NCBI GenBank assembly: GCA_010645155.1
Contig: CM021316.1
Span: 1,230,612 to 1,294,611, forward strand
DNA from: Tigriopus japonicus
Lineage: Eukaryota; Arthropoda; Copepoda; Harpacticoida; Harpacticidae
DNA: 64,000 bases
Direction: 5' to 3'
Position numbers and translations under genes: made by a program. The stretch's first letter is position 1. Each line of letters starts with the position of its first letter. Positions 45,040-57,000 of this stretch are shown piece by piece. The notes beneath the pieces were generated by a model that had not been told where the DNA came from, did not search any database, and worked only from the letters and a program-made list of their open reading frames with translations.

Positions 45040-48000
45040 CTGCAAGCATGGAATAAAGTTGGTCGAGATTGGTTGAGAAATGAGGTTTTGAAGATTGAGC
45101 TTGAGATTTACCTTCCCATGAACGGTGGCAATGATTTGCTACATCCTTCTGTGAAACTGCAGGATAGTTTGTTCAAGCCTTCATAATGCTCCGAGAAGGA
45201 GGATTGACCTGAGTTTGGTCCTAAAGAGAACGTGTGTATGAGGAAATGACGATTTAGAAAATATGATTTTTCAAGGATAGGTTGGCTATGAAGGAAACAA
45301 GTTCAAGTCAAGTCAAGGAAGTGAAGGAAATGGTTTTTCTTTGCCATAGAGCCGAAAATGCTGCTGCTTGAAGAATTGAATCGGAATGTCATGATGTTTT
45401 TTCTTAGAATTTGAACGAGATTTAAAAAATGAGAGTGACCATCATCGACATAATTTGACAATTTTGGTATAAATCAAGCGTTGCCATTGGTCGATAGAAA
45501 TCTATTTTTATCGCATAGACTCCTTTGAGCGCAACAAAATTAATGTTGTGTAGAGGCAACCTCTATGTTCTTTAGGAAGTCAGCTTTTGTTGCAAATGAC
45601 CTCCCTCAAAAGAGATGACTAGAGCGGCCAAAAATATTTAATTAAATATAAAAATATTTAATTTAAATATTTTACCGTATTGAGCACTTTATAAATATTT
45701 GGGCTTTTTCTTCCAAAACTAAAGGAAAATTCCCTTTGTTTCTTTGAATTATATCAAGAATCATCATGATTTCCGCATGTCTTTTGAAATATTGGCAAAC
45801 AATCTAACCTTAACAAAGCAATATTTTCAAAATATTCCTTTTTTAATTATTAAGCCAATTTTTTGAGGTAATTAGTCAACAACTAAACTGGGAAAGTATT
45901 CTTTGTGGGAAAGAAATATTTGGTCGCTTTGGCCATGAAAATTACATTAACATTTAGCTCCAACCAAAAACAAATTAGGGAAACTCTGGGTTGAATGTTC
46001 AACCAAATCTTGGCCAATAACATTTTGATTAAATCTAGGGTAAAGGTAAAGACTGTCAAGAATAACCAATTTTCACTACATGGTATGAATGTTTTCTACC
46101 AAAGATTTGTCTACCTGCATTTTCGTCGTTGCAAAATTTTCATCAAAAATTTGGATTTTACATACAGAAGAAGCTCTAAAAAATTTCTCCTGAATACCTA
46201 CAAATTTAAGTATTTTTTTAAATATTTGGATGCTTTTTTAAATATTTTGATGTTTTTTCCTTAAATATTATTTAAATATTTGGCCTTGAAAATTAAATAT
46301 TTTCGGACGCTCTAGAGATGACCTTTCGTGGTCCGGTATACATCCTCTTAAAATTGAAAAATGCGACTTCAGGATGTATTTGAAAAATTTTGGTCACTCA
46401 AACTTTTAACCTCTATACTTGATTGGGATCAATTTTGTATTAGCATGTGAGCATTCATCAAACATTCGTGGACTGAAGTGAGTTCATACCTTCCACCACT
46501 CCACCTAACTAAACCTTGAGAAAACTTCTAGTCAAGTTCCCATGATTATTATTGTTACCTTCTACAGTGCTAAGAGATAAGCCGTCCATGCTCTGTCGGA
46601 TCTTCCAATGGAGTTCCTCGTTCTCCATGGACAATCGTTTCTTCTCACAGGATTCTCGCTCAATGTTCGAGTACAATTTGCGGTTTTCCGCAGACAATTT
46701 TCTGAAGGGCGAAAAATTCTTCACATATATAAAAGGTTCCGAGACCATTAAAAAACTTTTTCCTAACCTTTCAACATTGGTTTTCTTGGCCACTTGAGCC
46801 TTCAAATCCTCGACAATCGCACTGGCCTTGCTCAATTCCAATCGGACACGATCAAATTCCTCGAGTTTCTCTTCCAGTCTCACTTTCTCGTTCCTCAGAA
46901 CGTGGACTTCGCGGGTTTTGAGCTCAAGGACGGCCTTCAAGGACTCAGCTTCGGCATTGACCTTTTCGATCTTATTGTGAACAGCTTGCAATTGAAGATC
47001 GCCCTTGTTCTTGGCCCTTGAAAGAGCCTCATGCTCTTTGATCTCATTTTGCAAAGTATGGATCTGGTCTTCCAAGGATTTCTTGCTCTCTTGCCATTTC
47101 TCTTCTTTGCTTTGCCACAATTGATCGACCTAAAAATGAACGATTTAGACTTCATAGTATTTTGGCTGGTACCTTTTCATCATACCTTTCGCATCTCTTC
47201 TTGCTTTTGCTCCAATGATGAGAGAAGTTTCTCTTGCCATTTGGCCTCCATTTCTTCCAATTGGACCTTGAACTGATTTTGGTGGCCTTTAATCTCATTC
47301 TCATGTCGCTCATCTTGTTCGGTGAGATCGTTGATTCGAGTCTCAATGATATGCTCAATGGCCTCTTTATGTTCCTTTTGAACTATATTTGGGGGAAAAG
47401 GAATTTGACGTGAATCGACTAGAGTCTTATATGCACATTGTTTTTGGCTTTCACGCACATTTCACAAGCATTCTTAAGTTTAAGTTGATCAGGGCTCAAC
47501 ATTTTGCATTTTTAACATTATGTTTGATATTAAAAAATCAAATAAGGGAGGAGACGTGGTGTCGTGGTTAGCGCAGTTTCCTATAGTGAGAGAGGTCCCA
47601 GGTTCGATTCTCCTCCCCGACCTTTCTCAAGGAAACTTTTAGACGTTAATTCACACCCACAGACGGAGAACCATTCTGATACCGGACATGAGAATGCCTA
47701 TCGGAACAATTTGGACGATGTGATGGCTGGCTTCGCTGGCCGGGCGAGGCTCAACCCTCCGACCCTAGCACCAACACTCAAAAAAAAAAAAGGACGCAAG
47801 AAACTTCTTCTCAAATCCTTAACCACTCATGGCAATCAGAAAAATGAGAAATAAAAGACGATATGAGAAATATTTTGAAAATGATAAACATTTCTTGTTT
47901 ACTAAGTGAAAGTGAAGTTGTAAAATTGTTGAGTGTTGACGAGATATTGATTGTCCTAGAGACATATATATGTGTACCTTATATATTTGTGCTGTGCCAG

Positions 48001-51000
48001 TGTTGAAAAGGTATTAAAAAAAATATTATGGTCTCCTTTAAGTGTAGCTATTTTTGTGAGTTTTTCGTTTGACGAACTGAAAACTTTCGACTATTCTTTG
48101 ATTTTCTAGAAGTAAAAACGTAACTTAAAAATAACTCCAAATAATATAAGAAATCGCCTTGACATGTGCCTGTTTAAAGACGTTTAAGGACTTTTAAATT
48201 TAATTTTTCAAATGTGATACAACCTGTTCATTCAGATTTGACATTTAAGCTCATGAATAGGGCCCGGAAAAATATTTGCAAAAAAGTGACAAAATATCCA
48301 ATATATATTTTTTTCAAAAGCCCAAAATATTTGGAAAAAAGCCGGATATTTAATAAATATTTNNNNNNNNNNNNNNNNNNNNNNNNNNNNNNNNNNNNNN
48401 NNNNNNNNNNNNNNNNNNNNNNNNNNNNNNNNNNNNNNNNNNNNNNNNNNNNNNNNNNNNNNNNNNNNNNNNNNNNNNNNNNNNNNNNNNNNNNNNNNNN
48501 NNNNNNNNNNNNNNNNNNNNNNNNNNNNNNNNNNNNNNNNNNNNNNNNNNNNNNNNNNNNNNNNNNNNNNNNNNNNNNNNNNNNNNNNNNNNNNNNNNNN
48601 NNNNNNNNNNNNNNNNNNNNNNNNNNNNNNNNNNNNNNNNNNNNNNNNNNNNNNNNNNNNNNNNNNNNNNNNNNNNNNNNNNNNNNNNNNNNNNNNNNNN
48701 NNNNNNNNNNNNNNNNNNNNNNNNNNNNNNNNNNNNNNNNNNNNNNNNNNNNNNNNNNNNNNNNNNNNNNNNNNNNNNNNNNNNNNNNNNNNNNNNNNNN
48801 NNNNNNNNNNNNNNNNNNNNNNNNNNNNNNNNNNNNNNNNNNNNNNNNNNNNNNNNNNNNNNNNNNNNNNNNNNNNNNNNNNNNNNNNNNNNNNNNNNNN
48901 NNNNNNNNNNNNNNNNNNNNNNNNNNNNNNNNNNNNNNNNNNNNNNNNNNNNNNNNNNNNNNNNNNNNNNNNNNNNNNNNNNNNNNNNNNNNNNNNNNNN
49001 NNNNNNNNNNNNNNNNNNNNNNNNNNNNNNNNNNNNNNNNNNNNNNNNNNNNNNNNNNNNNNNNNNNNNNNNNNNNNNNNNNNNNNNNNNNNNNNNNNNN
49101 NNNNNNNNNNNNNNNNNNNNNNNNNNNTGTAATAAAAAGAATAATCTCAAAAGTGTTACAGCTTCTGAAAAACGGACTTCGCCAATCAATCTCCAAAATT
49201 TATGAATAAGGCCCGGAAAAATATTTCCTAAAAAGTGACAAAATCTTTAAAAAGTATTTTCTTCAAAAGGCCAAAATATTTGAAAAGTAAGCCGGAAATT
49301 TCATAAAATATTTTTTGACAACGCCATTAAATGGTAATTGCTTCTGTGTGCGCCAATTTTTCCAATATATTTTTGGGAAATTTAATGCAATGGGTCTTTT
49401 TAGGAGGTACACTTGACCTTGATGTAAAAATAGAAATTTAAATTTGATCCAATGTATGGCGTAGTTTTTTCCGTAGATGACCGTACTTACGATTGTTAAT
49501 GTTTAACTTTAGTTCAAATGCTTATTGTAGACATTTTAGAGTATATGGTTCATTTTGGTGAACCAGTATATGAGAGTGCACTCATATGCAAGAGTATATG
49601 GTTCATTTATTTATTCAGCTCAAATTTTCTGAAACATTATTTCTTGCCTCAAACCCCAAGAAAATATTTTTTTCTCGAAGTGGCCAAAATATTTAAAAAC
49701 CCGAGGAAAAATGGCAAAATCAATAAAATATTCTACAATGTTTAGTTCCGGGTCCTAGTTATGCATAGTACCGATTTTACGCTCGTTTGCATGAGGACCA
49801 GTGCTATTTACTCATTTCTTCAACAAAACGCTCATTACTCGTCTCAGAACCATACAGTTATTGCTTCCAATTTTCAAATAAGAAACAGGCTTAAATTGTT
49901 TTAAAGAACTTTGTGTCTCATGTACCGGTAATCAAATTCGAGAAATCCTACATCCATGGTCAAGTCCATTTGCTCTAATACTATGCTTGCCCTTCAGCTC
50001 CATTAATGATGTTTGAGCGTGTCACAAGAACAAACGCAAACACACCTTTTTCGAGTAGTCTTTGATGTTGTTGCTTGACCTTGGCCACTTTGGAGTCAAA
50101 TTCCTGGATTAGTAGGTCAGTGTTGGCTTTCTGTTGGTCGGTCTCATGTCGGAAGGTGTCCAAATCATGCGCTCTTTGGTTAGTCAATTGCACTGCAAGT
50201 CCCATGTAAACACAAAAAATCGAAGTTAGTGCTTGGACTGGTTAAAACGACAACGAGAATTAGTACAAATATTGATCTTACCAAAATCCTTTTCCTTGGC
50301 CTCCAATCTCGATTTCAGGTCCTCCAATTGCTGTCGCAACACTGGGGCCTCCAAACCACCGATCTGGGGATTTAATTGATAACCCTTTAGATTCTCAACG
50401 AAATGGGAAAATGAGTTTTTAAATGTAAAGTTGAATGAAGAAATGAAAATAATAAAAGGTTTTTTAGTTATTCAGTCCATAAGAAAAATCTGACCCTTAA
50501 ACATTCGAAATACGAGATCCAAACTCTTTTAAATGAAAAAACTGCCTCCCAAAAGTTGATGCCGGCAATAAGTTTATAGGCGATGGCTTGCCATTACGGA
50601 CTTATTGCCATTTTTTATTATAAAAATACTAAAGTTATTTCCCAATTCAAAAAGGAGGGAAGCTGGAGCAATTTGATTCAGCAATCAATGGATAATTCGA
50701 GGATGTCAGGCACTGGAAGTGTGACATTATCACACCAAATGCTGCTTTTTTCCCTGGCCAATAAACTAATTTGCAATATTAAGCTAGTTATTTCTCTTTA
50801 CGAATTCAATTCAAGTTCACAAGTTGCCTCTTGAGAATGGTGAGAAATTTCACAAATCATGTTGGCACGGAGTACAAAAGTATAGGACTTGAAAGCTCTT
50901 TTTAGGTCATTTTCTATGTATTAAACCTGCACAAAGCATTAAAACAATTTTTCTTAAGTAGCTTTTTATTAAATATTGCATAAAAAAATGTTTCCACTCT

Positions 51001-54000
51001 GGGAACGTTAAGAAGTAAAGGGATTTATACCATTAAAAGTTATTCTATCCCACACACTTACTATTCAAGGACATAGATACAGCTTAAGGCCTGCCATTGT
51101 ACTAGAACGAGAGGTTATTTCAACGCAGTAAAAGTTCCGTCGAATTTTCATTGCAGCAACTAGGCCCCAAGTGGTATTCTGTAATATAAGGTCGGTTGTT
51201 GAGGTAGTTTGGAAGTATAGTAGAAGCACATCTAGAAGCATAGAAGAAGCACATGACGCGCAGTAGATATAAACATTGCTCGATCAAGTTTCGCTACATA
51301 AGCTATGTTTTTCAAAAGCAGCTGCGTTCTTCAATCACAGCTTACGTAGCGAAACTTGATCGAGCATGGTTATTTCTACTGGGCATCATGTGCTTCTTTC
51401 ATGCTTCTTTTATGCTTCTAGATGTGCTTCTGCTATACTTCCAAACTACCTCAACAACCGACCTATATCCTTCCTGGACTATTCTTACCTTATTAGCGAG
51501 ATAATCAAAGGTGACGGAGAGCGCATCGAAAGCTTTGGCGTTGTGTCTGACTTGAGATCTGAGGTTCTGGATTTCCCGTTCTTTGGCTTCCACTGAGGAG
51601 AACTCAGATCCAACTTTGACTAGATCGGGTTGGTGATACCGGGTGGTGGTGGTTGTAGTAGTTGTGGCAGTGGTGTTATTTCGCGTTTGAATTCGATCTG
51701 CAATCAAACATATCAAAAATTAAGCTTGGTTGGGCTTGGTTGACCAAGAGATAAAAGATGGACCCGCTTCATCAATCCTCATTAACACACCTAACCGTCA
51801 CATTTCGAACGGGAGATTTCTCTCTCAGTCTCCATTTAAAAATTGAAAAGCACAGGGCCACACTTGACAATTTATGACCTTCCTAACATGACAATCATCT
51901 AATTAGATCTCTGAGCTCGAGATTCAATTTGCTGACAACACAGCCCTTTCAATCAGTCAGCCAAAAAAAGTTCATGACACCCGTTTTCTTTCCCCCTTTG
52001 AACGAAAAGAAGTAGATCCGCCCGGAAACCGCCCACACACCTCATTATTTCTTGGGGGGAATATCAGCTAAAAATTGCATAACTTATTTCATCCAACACT
52101 GAATATGATAAATGCAGGGATGCCCATAAAAATTCAACACCATGAAAAATCATCATGAAACGTCTTTTATTTCATTACGATCTTTAAATTGTTGCTTCAA
52201 GAAGCAGCCTTAATATTTGATGAATTCTTTATTAGCAATGTGACCAAATAAAAAGTGTTGCTCTTAATCACTTATTGCTTAAGTCTACACGTTTTCTATG
52301 TGTTACACTTTTTGATCTAAACTCGGCAACACTAGGCAATTTATTTCATGACATCGGTGTTTTTATCAAATCTTGCAAACGTCTACAAAGAGGGGCAAAA
52401 TACGTAAAAAGTAAATTTTTATGGACCTCCCTGTAGATCAGATATCAGCAAAAAGAAAGCAGGTGTAGAAATCAAAGCTTTGTTTGGAACACCCCCCGTA
52501 TTCACGCTCATAAAATCAAGCTCCACAAGAACAAAGACAAGTTGATGAGAGGAGGGTGGAACAAAAGCTTTATTGATGGAAGATGAAAGCAGTGGGCATA
52601 AATGACCTGGTTAACGCACGTGGAGCATAAAAAGCATTTCAGGTGACTCCTTTCAGAATGCCTCCTTCATTCAATTTGGCCAGTTGTAAGGCTTCATAAT
52701 TATCTAGAAAACATGCATGAGAATCTAGAACGAGAAGGACTCGAGGTACATGTGTACCTCTACAGTACTATTCTATGGCTTTAGAACGTGCTTGTGAGAC
52801 ATGCAAATTGCCAACAGTAGGGATGAAAGCGATCAGCAGGGGTGTGTCTAATTTGACCCACTCACTCACTCGAGTGTGACTCTTCATTTTCTTGGATTTG
52901 CAACGACTCTATCCATCCATCCGCATGTACAAGAACGCATGGATTAAGAGATACACATCTCATTCAATTAAACGCTTCTCCAGAGACAAAACAGTTAATG
53001 CAAACGAAACAGTGACCTTGTCTCTCTCTGTAAAGTAGTCTCTGACATTCGACTGCAATTCAACATTACAGTTTAAAACGGGATGAGTATCCTTCCTATT
53101 TCGGTTTGTTGCAATTTTGCATCTTCACTTTCAGCTTTGAAGGTTTTCAAAAGAAACGAAACACCTCGCTTGTAATTGATAAATTGATTTTAAACTCATT
53201 AACTGCGTGTGACTTACTAAATACTTGGTTTGTAAAGTTTGAAAAGGTTTTTTTCAGTTAGCTCAATATACTTTTTTAAAGTTTTGTCAGTCTTCGTGAC
53301 TTCAACTTTCTTGTTCCATCCGAATTTGGCTATAATTAATTCAAAGTAGAATATAGGGTAATAAGACACCAGTATCTTAAAAATTGGTACTTGCTACATT
53401 TTTTGTAATCCAAACAACCATTTTGAAGTATCAAGAATGGCTTGCTGTTCCGTTGTTCTTATGAATTACCCTGTTTTCAAGTCTATGTCTTATATTTAAC
53501 TTTTTGCAATTTATGCTCATAATCTCAAAGAAACACGATTCAATGGAATAAACTTTACCTTTGCTAGAAGTCTGTTTACTCGTATGTTCATGAGATTAAC
53601 ACCAATTTTCGTGGCAAAGAGTTCAAAGCGTATCAAATCAATGGGCCCATTGTTCATAACAGGTTAGGTCACAAAATCTCCAATGGAAAAAGTACTAACT
53701 TTTTTATGAAACAAGGATTTGAAGGTCATCTGACAATGTTAAAGCGTTGTTGATCTTTCCTGTCAAAGTTTCTTGAACCTCAAACTCAAATCAAGCCTTC
53801 AAATAAAGCTTTATGAATATATTTTGGTCCTCTCCATGAACCTGGTCGTTATCTAGCAACCTTAAACTTTGCAAGTTATTGTTATCAGATTTCTTGTTAC
53901 ATTTGAACATAAATTATGTAATTTGTCAACCTCAGTGTTCGTAAGGAATGACATGAGAAGATTTAGAGCAGAAATTTTTGGCTTATACACTAACTTGTAT

Positions 54001-57000
54001 TTTTGTCGGGTAAATCTACCACATTTCCACTTTTTTTCATTTCTCCGTTTTGCATGGACAGAGTTTCATAAAGCCACGAAACAGGATAATTTTTTTTAAA
54101 TTTTCAATTTGACAAGGTATCGAACAATTTTTAATCTGTTAACTAGTCACCTTATTTTGAAGCAAAACATAGTTCGCTGTTATCGTTTCCAACTTGCAAA
54201 CCTTATACTTCTTAAACCGGTTTGTTTTATTTGTCTTTGTCTTATCTTGTCAAATCTGATGTGTTATTTGTTTTTCTCATTGTTTTGATCCTCTTTTTGA
54301 TAAATCTTGATGAATATATAATAAAATAGTTGCTACTATCTGACAGTACTTAGTTAAACTTTGAAAGGAACATTTCTAGAAAGATGAACGTTTCTCTTCA
54401 AAGAAAACCCACCTCCAAAGTAATTTGGACACAGCAAAAACGCGGTTGTCAACAGAGCAGAACACCGCATGGATGAAACATTTTGAATGAACAGAAATGT
54501 CATGTGGGCCTCAAAAAGTTTCCAAGTATGAGCAATGGTCAGATCAATCTTTACCGTTCGCCCTGAGCAATGATGGATAAGGCATTTTTTCAAGGTTCAA
54601 AGCGTTTCTCAAAGGCAAAAAGACACGTCAAAATTTCCACTTTGTCGCATCACCGTCCTGATAAGATAGGAATATTCAATATTTGATGAAAGACTCTCTA
54701 ATTACACAAAAGTCCAGCATTTCATTCCCACAAAGCACATTACGTAAGGTTTCATTATTGTCAAAATTTTACAACACAATGGTAGAGAGAGAGAGAGGGG
54801 AAAAAATCCCAAGCACAAGTCAATTGAAATAGCGTCTGCTGCATCAGACTCACTTCAATGAGTGGTGATGCCATCTTCGAAAAACACCGTGTATTCCTTT
54901 TCAGCTAGCATCCTGCTGCACATTTTGTCATGATGCAAGAGACCCTCTGGGAAATCTCAAAAGTTCTGACATTTAACAAGCAACTTCATTTTTTCTACGT
55001 CGTTTTAACCCACCGAAACTGAAAACTGAAGAGTAGCAAACACCATCAAGTTTTTAGTCCACGAGTTTTGGCCAGCAAGCTTTACAAAAATGACCGCCAA
55101 ACAGAGCCTTGAGTTCAAAATTGTTTTTGAAAGGAATGCTAACTATTTCAAGATCAAGTCAAAGAAGGCCTCAGGGTGTCTTGGATTGAGCTTTTGTCTG
55201 ATAAGTATGGTTCGGAAAGAATATTTTGTTTTGCTGTGGAGCAGAAATCCCAGACGTTTCACAGAGTAGTGTCAGCTGATGGCTTTCAAGTGTGATGGTC
55301 AGCTGACGTTACTCTTTGAAGCGTCTGGAATTTCGTCTTCACAACAAAAATATATATATTTCTCTTAGGCCTCCTGAAGCGACATCATTCAAGAGGCAAG
55401 GTTTTTATACAGTATAGGTATCTACTAAACATTACAAAACCCTATTTTTAATCTTTAATCTGAGGAGCTAAACTACGGATAATTGTCCTACAAAAATATT
55501 TCATTCGTTGGTTGACAGGTTTTAAAATATCTCTTTTTCAACACCGTGAGAGTGTGCTAACATTTTTCTTTAAAACCCAGCTTGATTGATTGACGAGTTT
55601 GTTTCCTCTCCCCATCAATTTTATAGCAATCATGCATGAGAAATGGTCAATCACAAAATGCCAACAACTCCACTAGGTGATCTTTAAGAAGGTTACAAAT
55701 ATTCCCAAAACTTTCAACCTCAAAATCCATTAAAGAAACGCGGGATCAGACGTTTAAAATGTCATGGGGTGGTGGTTAAGGTCAACGAGAAGGAAAAGTT
55801 CCACTGAGATAAGCCTCAAGACAAACTGGTTGTTGTATTTCGCTTGGCATCAGACCAATCTCGGACGATGCGAGTCTAGTGTGTTCAGAAGGTAGATATC
55901 TATCCTACCTTTGGAATTGTCCTTGGACTTTTTGGCCCCAACACGACCACTATTAGCAGGATTGGTGGTTGGGTGGTTATGGTTGTTGGTGTTGCTGGTG
56001 GTTGCGTTGGTATTCGGGGAAATCTTCCTCGTTCTCGAGACACCATTGCTAGTTTGACCACTAACATTGGATCTGAGATCTGTAACATTAGAGTTTGGGC
56101 GTTAGATCCATGGTAGTAGTAGTAGTAACATGGTAAAGAAAAAAACAGGGTTGGGCTTATTACTGATATCGATCAGCACCACATAACTTCCAACACTTAG
56201 TGATTGGAGGGTAAAAATGTTCCTTTTGACAACTTCATCGTACAGGCAATTGAGATGGCTCTTTTAACGACTCCTTGGGGGATTCGGTTGAGATATAAAG
56301 ATGTTTTAGACGTAGAGAAGAAAGATGAAGCGTCATTGGTCAGAATAAAAAGACAGTACTAAATACATGATAAAGACGCCGAAAAGGGTCATGCATTTGA
56401 TCTGTAATATTTGTACAATTTGTGTATCATTAAAAAGCTTCATTATTCTTCACAATTTCTAACATTTAAAATCGATTTTGTTTTGAATCGAAAACTCAAG
56501 GTTGATTTACACGAGTCCTTTTTTTGTTTTCACTGATGCATTTTTCTCTTGTCTCACAAATACGTTTCGAGTGCGCACATCTATCAAGCCAAAGTTCCTT
56601 CCGAAATTCCTTGCAAACTTGCTCGTGCAAATAAACCTTTTAAAAGAAAGGTTTCCAAAAACTTCTTGGAAGGCACTTTTTGATTTGTACCATAAAAACA
56701 ATCCTTTATCAAGGGAGAAGCCTTTTTAGGCCAAGGACTCGTCGAGTCTTTTGTTACACACACGTCGATCTCTATATTCATTTCTGGTGCGTCGTATCGA
56801 TTTCCGATTCACATGGCGCATGTCGTGTAAACGATCTAACTTGTCGCTCCTCGTTTCCCTTCAGAATTGATTATACCTAGTATGTACTGAATAGATCGTA
56901 AGTTTGACTTGGTACGGTTGCCTTGAACTAAATACTTTTTGATTAGCACACACCGAGTCATGAAAAATTGAACCAAATGAAGAGAATGACGGTAGAAAAC

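Noticed and set aside
47546..47620. Functional tRNA gene
   Set aside because: A- and B-boxes and an acceptor stem are visible, but the T-arm does not pair and the sequence continues into a repeat body with an A tail, as in a SINE.
48214..49209. Long frames of 280-331 codons on both strands
   Set aside because: They consist almost entirely of N bases from the assembly gap.
55900..56088. 62-codon frame starting MLQISDPMLVVKLAMVS
   Set aside because: It is out of frame with the exon chain; the phase-1 frame (LRSNVSGQTSN...) links exons 1 and 3 exactly.
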